A stretch of DNA of 64,000 bases, from contig NZ_BAFV01000007.1 of the NCBI RefSeq assembly GCF_000308515.1, positions 1 through 64,000 on the forward strand. Reading direction: 5' to 3'. The position numbers were made by a program, and so were the translations under genes. This stretch comes from Nocardia carnea NBRC 14403. Its GTDB lineage: Bacteria; Actinomycetota; Actinomycetes; Mycobacteriales; Mycobacteriaceae. The notes below the pieces were generated by a model, which ran no database searches, was not told the origin of the DNA, and was given only the letters and a program-made list of their open reading frames with translations. Positions 10,674 through 21,521 of this stretch are shown one piece after another (the first letter of the stretch is position 1; every line of letters begins with the position of its first letter).

Positions 10674-10788
10674 GGTTCGGGGCCCGTCTCGTTCTGGAGC
10701 GACGGAGCGGGGGAGCGAAGCGGAGGAGCGGAGGAGTGAAGAACGAGACCAAGGGGGGCCCCGAACCCTGCGGCGCCGGAGGCGACGC
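10674..10788 (+). repeat. two-hairpin structured repeat, copy B
   Basis: It has the same architecture as copy A: 12-bp outer stem (10674-10685 with 10756-10767), 10-bp inner stem (10686-10695 with 10740-10749), 6-nt bulge (10750-10755) and a 44-nt loop (10696-10739) identical to copy A. The stem sequences differ from copy A in both arms (inner GTCTCGTTCT against GCCCGGTTCT) yet remain fully complementary. Hairpin 2 (10770-10788) again starts two bases later and again has a GGA loop, with one mismatch in its stem. The element ends 24 bases before the panD ATG. Confidence 0.9.
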
Positions 10789-10812
10789 CATAGATACAGA
10801 AGGGCGACCGTG

Positions 10813-11232
10813 ATGTTGCGGACCATGATGAAGTCGAAGATCCACCGGGCCACCGTGACCCATGCCGATCTGCATTACGTCGGATCGGTGACCGTGGACC
10901 AGGATCTGCTGGACGCCGCCGATCTGCTCGAGGGCGAACAGGTCTGCATTGTCGATATCGACAACGGGGCTCGGCTCGAGACCTATGTGATCGCCGGTGA
11001 GCGCGGTTCCGGGGTGATCGGTATCAACGGCGCCGCCGCCCATCTGGTCAATCCGGGCGATCTGGTGATCCTCATCGCTTACGGGATGATGGACGAGGCC
11101 GAGCTGCGCGACTACGACCCGAAGGTGGTGTTCGTGGATTCGCGTAACCGGGCGGTGGAGCTGGGCTCGGATCCGGCGCATGCGCCGGAAGGCTCGGATC
11201 TCATCAGCCCGCGTAATCTGTCGCTGGTCTGA
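10813..11232 (+). CDS. panD: aspartate 1-decarboxylase
   Basis: A pyruvoyl enzyme that makes beta-alanine from aspartate for PanC. The self-processing Gly24-Ser25 bond is present in YVGSVTV, and the family core NGAAAHLV follows. It is 139 aa, normal for the family. The ATG at 10813 is chosen because it gives the standard [16 protein letters not shown] start. Structured repeat copy B lies in the probable 5' leader. coaX follows after 17 bases, so panD and coaX are probably co-transcribed. Confidence 0.96.
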   Translation: MLRTMMKSKIHRATVTHADLHYVGSVTVDQDLLDAADLLEGEQVCIVDIDNGARLETYVIAGERGSGVIGINGAAAHLVNPGDLVILIAYGMMDEAELRDYDPKVVFVDSRNRAVELGSDPAHAPEGSDLISPRNLSLV

Positions 11233-11249
11233 GCGCCGACGGCACACGT

Positions 11250-12044
11250 ATGCTGCTGACCCTCGACGTCCGCACCACCAGCACTGTCATCGGGCTGATG
11301 AACGGCACCGATTCCGGCGCGGAATTGGTGCGGCACTGGCGGATTCACACCAATCCACTGCACACCGCCGACGAGTTCGCCATGAATCTGCGCGGTCTGC
11401 TGGGAGCCGACCTCGACACGGTGACCGGTATCGCCGGCCTGTCCACCATGCCGCCCATGCTGCGGGAAATGCGGCTGATGCTGGATCGCTACTGGCAGCA
11501 CGTGCCGCATGTGCTGGTGGAGCCCGGGGTGCGGACCGGTATCCCGTTGCTGGTGGACAACCCGAAAGAGGTCGGTGCGGACCGGATCGTCAACAGCCTC
11601 GCGGCCTATCACGAATACGGCACCGCTTCGATCGTGGTGGATTTCGGTGTGTCGATCTGTGTCGATCTGGTGTCGGCGAAGGGGGAGTTCCTCGGAGGCG
11701 TGATCGCGCCTGGGGTGGAGATCGCGACCGAGGCGCTGATCGAGCGGGCCGCGCTGCGGCGGGTCGAGCTGGCCAGGCCGAGGTCGGTGGTCGGCAAGAA
11801 CAGTGTCGAATGTATCCAGGCCGGCGCCATTTTCGGTTTTGCGGGGTTGGTGGACGGTCTCGTCGACCGGATCCGCGACGATATCGATGGTTTCTCCGGC
11901 GACGATATCGCCGTGGTGGCCACAGGCCCGGCGGCGCCGTTGATCCTGGACGAATCCGAGACCATCGAACATCATCTGCCGCATCTGACGCTGACCGGCC
12001 TGCAGCTCGTCTACGAACGCAACCAGCGGCGTAGTCGCGGTTGA
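11250..12044 (+). CDS. coaX: type III pantothenate kinase
   Basis: Phosphorylates pantothenate, the first committed step of CoA synthesis. The acetate-kinase/Hsp70-like fold is signalled by [10 protein letters not shown] at the N-terminus and by [26 protein letters not shown] in the middle, which includes the conserved Asp and the GG(x)IxPG motif. It is 264 aa. Start ATG at 11250. Gene order panC, panD, coaX places three steps of CoA biosynthesis together, as in mycobacteria. Confidence 0.93.
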   Translation: MLLTLDVRTTSTVIGLMNGTDSGAELVRHWRIHTNPLHTADEFAMNLRGLLGADLDTVTGIAGLSTMPPMLREMRLMLDRYWQHVPHVLVEPGVRTGIPLLVDNPKEVGADRIVNSLAAYHEYGTASIVVDFGVSICVDLVSAKGEFLGGVIAPGVEIATEALIERAALRRVELARPRSVVGKNSVECIQAGAIFGFAGLVDGLVDRIRDDIDGFSGDDIAVVATGPAAPLILDESETIEHHLPHLTLTGLQLVYERNQRRSRG

Positions 12045-12117
12045 GCGCACGGGACGTCGTCGCAGATATGTGATGTATTCCGCTGCGCCGGGTGTGGCCG
12101 CCGCGGGTCCGGATTGC

Positions 12118-12192
12118 TAAGCTCGCCGTGTGCTGTCCCGCATGCGTACCCAGGAGTGTTGTCGAGGCTGATTCGCCTCGACCGTTCGAGGC
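12118..12192 (+). promoter_or_regulatory. candidate cysteine-codon leader with alternative hairpins (attenuator-like)
   Basis: TAAGCT (12118-12123) is a -10 candidate. Two overlapping short ORFs follow: GTG at 12128 encoding MCCPAC... (45 codons, ending at 12265 inside the next gene, other frame) and ATG at 12142 encoding MRTQECCRG (stop 12169-12171). Two mutually exclusive hairpins overlap: 12161-12168 pairs with 12175-12182 (8 bp), and 12175-12181 pairs with 12186-12192 (7 bp). No T-tract follows either, so any control would be translational or Rho-dependent. Polycysteine leader ORFs are described in mycobacteria; the rest is inference. Confidence 0.5.
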
Positions 12193-12237
12193 ATCCCGAA
12201 TTCCTCGTTCGTTCTCATTCCTGTTGGAGATGCGCAG

Positions 12238-12864
12238 ATGCGTTCCCCTGTTCTTTCTTCCGTAGTCCCGGCCTCGGCTCGTGATACCGCCGCCGCGGCG
12301 GCGAATCCGATTCCCGATCGCCCGATTGCTCCGGCGTTGCCCACCCGGTTGCGTCCCGCGGATCTGTTACGGCTGACCGACGAGACCGGTGAGGATGTGC
12401 TCGCCGGCCGATACGACCATCTGCTTCCCGAGGACGGCCGCTGGCCGCTGGTGGACCGGTGGGCTACGCGGTTGGCCGCCGATGACGAAGTCGATATCTG
12501 GCTGATCAGCTGGACGCCGGAGAAATCGACGAAACTGCACGATCACGCCGGTTCGCTGGGTGCGCTGACCGTGCTCAGCGGCGCGCTCGCGGAGTACCGC
12601 TGGAACGGATCCGAGCTACGCCATCGGGTCCTGGGGGCGGGTGATCAGGCAGCTTTCCCGATCGGCTGGGTCCACGATGTCGTCCGTGCTTCCGACCGGG
12701 TCGCGGTCGCGGGCCGTGCCGACCCCGGCCCGCTGGACCCGACGCTGAGCGTGCACGCCTATTCGCCCCCGTTGACTGCCATGTCCTATTACGAGGTGAC
12801 CGGTCACGGCAACCTCCGACGTACCCACACCGTCCTCACCGACCAGCCCGAAGGTGATCTCTGA
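12238..12864 (+). CDS. cysteine dioxygenase-type cupin protein
   Basis: Probably a type I cysteine dioxygenase, oxidising cysteine to cysteine sulfinate. The three iron-binding histidines of the family appear as His101 and His103 (KLHDHAGS) and His146 (GWVHDV). The first ~30 residues are Ala/Pro-rich and not conserved-looking, so a later start is possible, although GGAG lies about 9 bases before the ATG at 12238. The gene stands between coaX and lysS with a cysteine-codon leader upstream, and its stop overlaps the rhodanese start (ATGA). Substrate specificity (cysteine or another thiol) cannot be read from the sequence. Confidence 0.85.
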   Translation: MRSPVLSSVVPASARDTAAAAANPIPDRPIAPALPTRLRPADLLRLTDETGEDVLAGRYDHLLPEDGRWPLVDRWATRLAADDEVDIWLISWTPEKSTKLHDHAGSLGALTVLSGALAEYRWNGSELRHRVLGAGDQAAFPIGWVHDVVRASDRVAVAGRADPGPLDPTLSVHAYSPPLTAMSYYEVTGHGNLRRTHTVLTDQPEGDL

Positions 12865-13295
12865 TGCCGTCGATGACCATCGACCAAATGCTCGACCACG
12901 CCCGATCCCAGCTGCGGCGGATCCAGCCGATCGAAGTGCCTGCCGCGCTCGCGCGGGGCGCGATCCTGGTGGATATCCGGCCGGCGGCACAGCGGAACAC
13001 CGAGGGGACGCTGCCCGGTGCGCTGGTGATCGAACGGAATGTGCTGGAGTGGCGGCTGGATCCGAGCAGTTCGGCCCGGCTGGCGCTGGCCACCGATCAT
13101 GAGGTCGAGTGGGTCGTGGTGTGCTCGCAGGGCTACACGTCGAGCCTGGCCGCGGCCTCGTTGCGTCAATTGGGGTTGCATCGCGCGACCGATCTGGTCG
13201 GCGGTTACCAGGCACTGGTTGCTGCGGGTATGCGCACGGTGGCGACCGGTGCCGAGCACTTCACCAGGGAAGTTCGTTCGCTCGCGGTTCTCTGA
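12864..13295 (+). CDS. rhodanese-like sulfurtransferase
   Basis: A single-domain rhodanese of 143 aa. The active-site loop is CSQGYTSS with the nucleophile Cys87, and the CH2A-like segment ILVDIRP lies at 34-40. It would move sulfane sulfur between thiols. The ATG overlaps the stop of the cysteine dioxygenase-like gene, so the two probably act in one cysteine/sulfur pathway. A weak GC hairpin (13346-13362) with a short T-rich tail lies downstream. Confidence 0.87.
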   Translation: MPSMTIDQMLDHARSQLRRIQPIEVPAALARGAILVDIRPAAQRNTEGTLPGALVIERNVLEWRLDPSSSARLALATDHEVEWVVVCSQGYTSSLAAASLRQLGLHRATDLVGGYQALVAAGMRTVATGAEHFTREVRSLAVL

Positions 13296-13493
13296 ATTGT
13301 TCGGTGTCCGGCGGCGAATAGATCCGGACCGCAATACATTTCCGTGCCGGCTCCGCACCGGCGGTATTTCCTAAGCAACCAAATGGTCTATTTTCGTGGT
13401 CGGTGGGCGTATCCCCGCGCCGATTCCTTATGGCGCCGTCCAGGGGCGGGCGGCTGACGAATCGATTTGCCGTGCACGCTAGGGTGGTTCGCT

Positions 13494-15059
13494 GTGAGCA
13501 ACCCGAACTCCTCGTCATCCGGCGGCTCCGCGGGCACTGTTCCCGCGGGGCGATCCAGCCGCTCCGTGGAAGTCGACGACATCCCCGAGCAGATGCGGAT
13601 CCGGCGAGAGAAGCGGGAACGGCTGCTCGCCGCGGGCGGTGAGGCCTACCCGGTGGTGGTGCCCCGCACCCATACGCTGGCCGAAATCCGGGCCGCCCAT
13701 CCGGATCTCGCGGCCGATACCGCAACCGGTCAGCAGGCCGGTGTGGCCGGTCGCGTCATCTTCATGCGCAATACCGGGAAATTATGTTTCGCGAAGTTGC
13801 AGGAGGGTGACGGCACCACGTTGCAGGCGATGATCAGCCTGAACGGGGTCGGTGCCGATGCCCTGGCGGCGTGGAAAGCCGATGTGGATCTCGGCGATAT
13901 GGTTTTCGTCCACGGTGAAGTCATCTCGTCGCGTACGGGCGAATTGAGCATTATGGCCGATTCCTGGTCGATGGCGTCCAAGTCGCTGCGGCCGCTACCC
14001 GTCGCCCACAAGGAGATGAACGAGGAATCGCGGGTCCGGCAGCGTTATGTGGACCTGATCCTGCGTCCGGAGGCCCGGGAGATGGCCCGTACCCGGGTCG
14101 CAGTGGTGCGGGCGCTGCGCAACGCGCTCGAACGCCGGGGTTTCCTCGAGGTCGAGACGCCGATGCTGCAGACTCTGCACGGCGGTGCCGCGGCACGGCC
14201 CTTCCGGACCCATTCCAATGCGCTCGATATGGATCTCTACCTGCGCATTGCTCCGGAGCTGTTTCTCAAGCGCTGTGTTGTCGGCGGGCTCGAGCGGGTC
14301 TTCGAGATCAATCGCAACTTCCGTAACGAGGGCGCGGATTCCACCCATTCGCCCGAGTTCGCGATGCTGGAAACTTATCAAGCGTACGGAACCTACGACG
14401 ACTCCGCGCGGATGATCCGGGAATTGATCCAGGAAGTCGCTCGAGAGGCTCTCGGAACTGAGGTCGTGACACTTGCCGACGGGTCGGAATACGACCTCAG
14501 CGGCGAGTGGACAACCGTGGAGATGTATCCGTCGCTATCGGAGTCGCTGGGCGTCGAGGTCACTCCGGAAACAACTGTCCCGGAATTGTTGGCGCTCGCC
14601 GAACGGGAAGGTCTGGAAATTCCCGAAGGCAAGGGCTACGGCCACGGCAAACTGGTCGAGGAACTCTGGGAGCACGGCTACGGCGACAAGCTGGACAAGC
14701 CGACTTTCGTCCGTGATTTTCCGGTCGAGACTTCACCGCTGACCAGGCAGCATCGGTCGCGTGCCGGGGTTACCGAGAAGTGGGATCTGTATGTCCGCGG
14801 CTTCGAGTTGGCTACGGGCTATTCGGAGTTGGTCGATCCGGTCATCCAGCGCGAACGGTTCGTCGATCAGGCGCGGCTCGCTGCCGCCGGCGATGACGAA
14901 GCAATGGTTCTGGACGAAGACTTCCTCGCCGCGATGGAACACGGGATGCCGCCGACAACCGGAACCGGTATGGGAATCGATCGGTTGTTGATGGCGCTCA
15001 CCGGATTGGGAATCCGGGAAACGATACTGTTCCCAATAGTGCGGCCGGTCGGCCGTTGA
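13494..15059 (+). CDS. lysS: lysine--tRNA ligase (class II)
   Basis: Charges tRNA-Lys with lysine. An N-terminal OB-fold anticodon-binding domain (about residues 70-170) is followed by the class II catalytic core. Motif 2 is [20 protein letters not shown] and motif 3 contains GTGMGIDRL near the C-terminus. I use the GTG at 13494 (521 aa): TAGGGT sits 8 bases upstream as a -10, consistent with a nearly leaderless mRNA, while the first in-frame start at 13467 has no ribosome site. lsr2 follows, as in mycobacteria. Confidence 0.94.
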   Translation: MSNPNSSSSGGSAGTVPAGRSSRSVEVDDIPEQMRIRREKRERLLAAGGEAYPVVVPRTHTLAEIRAAHPDLAADTATGQQAGVAGRVIFMRNTGKLCFAKLQEGDGTTLQAMISLNGVGADALAAWKADVDLGDMVFVHGEVISSRTGELSIMADSWSMASKSLRPLPVAHKEMNEESRVRQRYVDLILRPEAREMARTRVAVVRALRNALERRGFLEVETPMLQTLHGGAAARPFRTHSNALDMDLYLRIAPELFLKRCVVGGLERVFEINRNFRNEGADSTHSPEFAMLETYQAYGTYDDSARMIRELIQEVAREALGTEVVTLADGSEYDLSGEWTTVEMYPSLSESLGVEVTPETTVPELLALAEREGLEIPEGKGYGHGKLVEELWEHGYGDKLDKPTFVRDFPVETSPLTRQHRSRAGVTEKWDLYVRGFELATGYSELVDPVIQRERFVDQARLAAAGDDEAMVLDEDFLAAMEHGMPPTTGTGMGIDRLLMALTGLGIRETILFPIVRPVGR

Positions 15060-15087
15060 GCGATCGGTTTGCATAAGCCGATCGCTC
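15058..15087 (+). terminator. hairpin at the lysS stop
   Basis: A 10-bp perfect stem GAGCGATCGG/CCGATCGCTC overlaps the lysS stop codon and is followed by a T-rich stretch (GTCTTGGAATTTT). It is a likely intrinsic terminator separating lysS from lsr2. Confidence 0.65.
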
Positions 15088-15178
15088 GTCTTGGAATTTT
15101 CCGAATTCGAGGTATTCTTGCCTCGGGTAATCGGCCTGATTTTGCCGGGCCGCACGATTTCGAGAGGACGTTCATCTC

Positions 15179-15541
15179 ATGGCAAAGAAGGTCACCGTTA
15201 GCCTGATCGACGATGTCGACGGTGAGTCCATCGCGGACGAGACCATCGAGTTTGCAATCGATGGAGTGTCGTACGAGATCGACCTGTCGTCATCGAATGC
15301 GGAGAAGCTTCGGGACGAGTTGGAACAGTGGGTTTCCAGCGCCCGGCGCGTGAGCGGCCGGCGCCGGGTGAAGTCCGCGGTTGCCGCCGGTGCGGGCAAC
15401 AGCAAGGGACGTGCCACGATGGATCGCGAACAAAGCGCCGCAATTCGTGAGTGGGCACGGCGGAATGGTCACAAGGTTTCCGCGCGCGGGCGTATCTCCG
15501 CCGATATCACCGATGCGTACAACAAGGCCTCGAAGGGATAG
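15179..15541 (+). CDS. lsr2: nucleoid-associated protein Lsr2
   Basis: An H-NS-like protein that binds AT-rich DNA, bridges it and silences horizontally acquired genes. It is 120 aa. The N-terminal dimerisation domain (about 1-60) starts [12 protein letters not shown], and the C-terminal DNA-binding domain carries the AT-hook-like RGR in [11 protein letters not shown]. The ATG follows GAGAGGAC. It is flanked by its own terminator-like hairpins, so it is probably a single-gene transcript. Confidence 0.97.
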   Translation: MAKKVTVSLIDDVDGESIADETIEFAIDGVSYEIDLSSSNAEKLRDELEQWVSSARRVSGRRRVKSAVAAGAGNSKGRATMDREQSAAIREWARRNGHKVSARGRISADITDAYNKASKG

Positions 15542-15627
15542 TTCTTCTTTCAACCGTCGTTCGCTCGATATTTTCTACGCAGCGGACGGCGGTCGGTCTT
15601 TCTCGATAGCGAATAGGAATTACCGCT

Positions 15628-15652
15628 GGCCCCGGCGCTGTGTGCCGGGGCC
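15628..15652 (+). terminator. lsr2 terminator hairpin
   Basis: A perfect 9-bp stem GGCCCCGGC/GCCGGGGCC with a 7-nt loop lies about 85 bases after the lsr2 stop, in an otherwise T-rich spacer. No long T-tract follows. Confidence 0.55.
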
Positions 15653-15766
15653 GCTGCGCTCAGCGGTGTTCAGTCTTGCTCCACCGCCCGTTCGCCCGGC
15701 ACCATAGGGGTGTTTGGTTGTACCGGGCCTGTGCGGTCGGGGTGGTGTCCGGCAGGTACTGCCGGT

Positions 15767-16414
15767 ATGGAGAGGTCAGGTAGCGGCGCAGTGTCCGGAT
15801 CCGTCGGATCGTTTCTACGTTTCACCGATGACGAAGGCCGGCGGCGTGAGGTGATGCTGACCCCCGACCGGCAGCGGATCACGATAGGCCGTTCGGCCGG
15901 CGCGGACCTCTCGCTGCGCTGGGATGCCGAGGTTTCGCGATTACATGCCGCCGTGGAATACCTCGCCGCGCAATGGACCATCGTGGACGACGGGCTGTCC
16001 CGCAACGGCACGTTCATCAACGGCGAAAGGCTGCACGGCCGCCGCCGCCTCATGCCGGGCGATCGCATCCGGGTGGGCACTTCCATGGTGTCGTTCCACG
16101 ATTTCAACGGGGTCGCCGACGATGCGACCCGAGCCTCCAGCGGCACCGTGCCGACCGTCCGGTCGCTCACCGAGGCGCAACGCGGTGTGCTGATCGCCCT
16201 GTGCCGCCCGTACAAGGGTGATGCCGGTTTCGCCGCCCCCGCGACCAATCAGCAGATCGCCGACGAACTGTTCCTCAGCGTGGACGCCGTCAAGACACAT
16301 CTGCGCGCACTGTTCGCCAAGTTCGGCGTCGAGGATCTGCCCCAGAACCAGAAGCGCGTCCGGCTGGCCGCGCTCGCCATGCGCAGCGGGCTCATCAGCG
16401 ATCGCGACCTGTAG
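15767..16414 (+). CDS. FHA domain protein with C-terminal winged/LuxR-type helix-turn-helix
   Basis: The N-terminal FHA phosphothreonine-binding domain (about residues 12-100) shows ITIGRSAGADLSL, VSRLHA and SRNGTFINGERL in the usual order. The C-terminal ~80 residues contain TNQQIADELFLSVDAVKTHLRALFAKFGV, a helix-turn-helix like that of LuxR/FixJ regulators. This suggests a transcription factor or adaptor read out by Ser/Thr kinase phosphorylation, which is inference. The start is uncertain: ATG at 15767 is used, GTG at 15791 is also plausible and the frame extends to 15710. It lies between lsr2 and clpC. Confidence 0.82.
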   Translation: MERSGSGAVSGSVGSFLRFTDDEGRRREVMLTPDRQRITIGRSAGADLSLRWDAEVSRLHAAVEYLAAQWTIVDDGLSRNGTFINGERLHGRRRLMPGDRIRVGTSMVSFHDFNGVADDATRASSGTVPTVRSLTEAQRGVLIALCRPYKGDAGFAAPATNQQIADELFLSVDAVKTHLRALFAKFGVEDLPQNQKRVRLAALAMRSGLISDRDL

Positions 16415-16692
16415 ACCTGCGGTTATCCCGACGGGCCCGAATCGGCGTGTTCGCTCTCGGCAAAACCGGAGTGGGAAACGAATACGTGGGTATGGGCGTT
16501 ATGAATGAATAGCGCTGCGACCGGCCCACAGATCATTAGGGTGGACCGGCGGCAGTGAGACCACCCGCCAACTAGAGTGGGAGGCGGGGGCCGCAACCCC
16601 TGGCCTTCATGGCAGGCTGAGTCCGACGGTTGTCCACGACACACCACGGCGTCAGCCGGTCATAGAGTCCGGAGCAGGAGAGTGAGGGAGCG

Positions 16693-19248
<2,556 letters not shown>

Positions 19249-19260
19249 GAACAACACGCG

Positions 19261-19302
19261 AAGGGCCTGCCCGGCTGTATTACACAGCCGGGCAGGCCCT
19301 TT
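19261..19302 (+). terminator. clpC intrinsic terminator
   Basis: An 18-bp perfect stem (19261-19278 with 19284-19301) encloses a 5-nt loop, ends in CCCTTT and starts 12 bases after the clpC stop. Confidence 0.9.
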
Positions 19303-19405
19303 CGTATGCCCGGAGCCCCGGGACGTTCCATCGCAGAACTCAGGGGCGTGCAGGCGGGTGCGCGCGTAGGCTGACGGCAAGGGAACAACTCGAATGGGGG
19401 TAACG

Positions 19406-20056
19406 ATGACCGATCCCGCGCAGAGCCTGATCGCCGTCCTGCTGGACCGCTCCGGCTCCATGCAATCGATCAAATCCGATACCGAAGGCGGATTGGCCGC
19501 CTTCTTCGAAGAGCAGCGCAAGGTCGAGAAAACCGTACGGGTGACCTTCGCCCAGTTCGACACCGAGTACGAATGCCTGTACTCGAATACCCCGCTCGAA
19601 CAGGTCCCGCCGCCGGTCCTGTACCCCCGCGGCGGTACGGCGCTCTACGACGCGATCGGGAAACTGGTCACCGATATCGGTACCGAGCTGGCGGCGCGTC
19701 CCGAGTCCGAACGCCCGGGCACGGTGATCGTCGTCATCCTCACCGACGGCCACGAGAACTCCAGTCGCGAATGGACCCATTCCGCTGTGCGTTCGCTGAT
19801 CCAGCAGCAGCAGAACGACTACAACTGGGATTTCCTGTTCCTGGGCGCCAATATGGACGCGGTGCAGATCGGTACCGACCTCGGTTTCGCGCCCCAGCAG
19901 TCGATCACCTACGGCGCGGCCCCGGCCGGCGTGCAGGGGGTCTTCCGGGCCGCGGGCGCGTATTCGTCCCGGCTGCAAGCTCCGGGCGCCCCGGGGGCGG
20001 CCCGTGCCGCCGGGTTCACCGACGAAGAGCGGCAAGGGTCCAACCCGGGACAGTAA
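19406..20056 (+). CDS. VWA domain-containing protein
   Basis: A von Willebrand A-type domain with the metal-ion-dependent adhesion site DRSGSM at residues 13-18, plus GGTALYDAI and LTDGHENSS motifs that complete the metal site. It is 216 aa from the ATG at 19406, chosen because GGGGG lies 7 bases before it; ATG at 19394 would add four residues. There is no signal peptide, so it is cytoplasmic. A Gly/Ala/Pro-rich tail follows the domain. The partner is unknown; VWA proteins of this size often sit in toxin/terD-like or chelatase-like complexes, but no such neighbour is here. Confidence 0.85.
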   Translation: MTDPAQSLIAVLLDRSGSMQSIKSDTEGGLAAFFEEQRKVEKTVRVTFAQFDTEYECLYSNTPLEQVPPPVLYPRGGTALYDAIGKLVTDIGTELAARPESERPGTVIVVILTDGHENSSREWTHSAVRSLIQQQQNDYNWDFLFLGANMDAVQIGTDLGFAPQQSITYGAAPAGVQGVFRAAGAYSSRLQAPGAPGAARAAGFTDEERQGSNPGQ

Positions 20057-20219
20057 CCGCCTCGGTCGCCGCGGACTGCATACCAACCCGTACCCATGAC
20101 TGCGGCGGGCCCGCCGTGGCGGCCGAAGCGCTTTCTATCGGGTCGCCGGACCGATCCCGGTGCCGTCCTCGGTGAGCGGGAGACTTCGGTGCCTTCGGTC
20201 GAAAGCGGCCCGCTCTCGG

Positions 20220-21335
20220 CTAATCCGTTGTAGTGGGTCCTGTTTCGACCCGGTCCGGCGATTTACCACGGACGGCCGGCCGGTCGGAAGACGGCGTCGT
20301 CCGCTTGGTCTCGTCCGAGCCGGAACCCGATCCCGTCCCGGCCCGTGATCGCGGTGCCTTGTCCGGGTCGAATGCGATACGTAGCGGCCGGCTCGGTAAC
20401 CGTGCCGCCACCCGGAAACCGCCGCTGGGTTTCGGGCCGGCCGTCAGGGCGCCACCGAGTGCGTGGGTGCGTTCCCGCATGGCGATGATGCCCATACCGC
20501 GCGTCGGGCCCGTCTGTTCGGGTTTACCGGTGGGCCGGGTGTTGTCGACGGTGAGGTCCACGGAATCGGTGGTGAACCGCACGGTGACCGTGGCCTCGGC
20601 GCTGGGCGCATGCCGGATGACATTCGCCAGGGACTCCGTGATGATCTGGGTCGCCGCCTCGTCGATGGCACCCGGTAGCGAACCGGCGGTACCGATCACC
20701 TTGGTGTGCACGGTCAGGCCGGCCAGCCGAGGCTTACGGAGTAGTTCCTCCAGATCCGACATCGTCGGATCCGGTTCACGCGGTGGTGGGGCAGGCGCCG
20801 CAGGTGGGGAGGAGCTCCGGCCCGCCTGCTCGGGGGCCCCGGCCGGGCCGGCGCCACCTGCCCGGTCGCGGCGGCCGAAACCGCCACGCCGGGCACGCTT
20901 CTCCCGCTCACCGCGCGCCCCCGGATCCGGATCACGGCGCCGTTCGCGGTCGGGCCGCGCCGGTTCGGCCGGCTCCACCGACTGGATAGCGTGGCGCAAC
21001 GCCTGTACGTCTTCGAGGGCATTACGGCTGGTGGTCTTGATTTCGGCCACCGTGCCCGCGGCCTTCGCCGATTTGTTCTCGACCTGTTGCAGCGCCATCC
21101 CCGACTGCACATTGATCAGCGAAAGATTGTGTCCCACCACGTCGTGTAGCTCCCGCGCGATCACCAGGCGTTCGGTACTCACCTCGAGTTCGCGTAGCCG
21201 CTGCGCGGCGGTTGCGGTTGCGGCGTCACGCTCCCGGTACACCTGTAGCAGTGCGCGGCGCTGCCGCAACAGCACCACCAGGGCGACGGTCAGCGCAAGC
21301 CAACCCAGTAGCCCGAACATCTGCCAGTTCGTCAT
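20220..21335 (-). CDS. orphan sensor histidine kinase (HisKA_3 family)
   Basis: One N-terminal membrane segment (about residues 6-24) leads into a HisKA_3 dimerisation domain with phospho-acceptor His64 in ARELHDVVGHN. The HATPase domain shows its N-box ITESLANVIRHA and G-box RGMGIIAMRER. A 70-residue Pro/Arg/Gly-rich insertion separates the two domains, and a disordered basic tail of about 50 residues follows. There is no extracytoplasmic sensor and no adjacent response regulator, so its partner must be encoded elsewhere. It is transcribed divergently from the SRPBCC gene. Confidence 0.86.
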   Translation of the reverse strand: MTNWQMFGLLGWLALTVALVVLLRQRRALLQVYRERDAATATAAQRLRELEVSTERLVIARELHDVVGHNLSLINVQSGMALQQVENKSAKAAGTVAEIKTTSRNALEDVQALRHAIQSVEPAEPARPDRERRRDPDPGARGEREKRARRGGFGRRDRAGGAGPAGAPEQAGRSSSPPAAPAPPPREPDPTMSDLEELLRKPRLAGLTVHTKVIGTAGSLPGAIDEAATQIITESLANVIRHAPSAEATVTVRFTTDSVDLTVDNTRPTGKPEQTGPTRGMGIIAMRERTHALGGALTAGPKPSGGFRVAARLPSRPLRIAFDPDKAPRSRAGTGSGSGSDETKRTTPSSDRPAVRGKSPDRVETGPTTTD

Positions 21336-21521
21336 CGCGGACTCTCCACCTGCACCACCCTATTCGCACTTCGCGCGAAGGCGGCGGTGCACACCCGGAT
21401 TCCCGGTGTAGCAAGGCGTTTGCCGGTCCGTATCCGCCGATCGGAGCCGGAACGATGAACGGCGGCGCGACGATCGGCGCATCTGCGGCGGCACCTGCCC
21501 CGACGCGGGTATGGTCCAGAG

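Larger units (their letters stand above)
10251..10812 (+). other. panC-panD intergenic region holding two repeat copies
   Basis: There is no credible gene. An open frame spans the region on the + strand, but its translation is dominated by the repeat: the same Arg/Ser/Gly/Lys-rich peptide appears twice and again at the 23.7 kb copy. The two repeats are described separately. Just before each stem, in both copies, lies GGT(C/T)CACCTCC. Confidence 0.7.

Noticed and set aside
10247..10813. 188-codon open frame between panC and panD
   Set aside because: Its translation is the structured repeat read twice, giving a duplicated Arg/Ser/Gly/Lys-rich peptide that recurs at the third repeat copy. It is not a gene.
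16448..16465. ClgR operator upstream of clpC
   Set aside because: Only one half-site (GTTCGCT) fits and the second half is degenerate. Mentioned with clpC but not annotated as a site.
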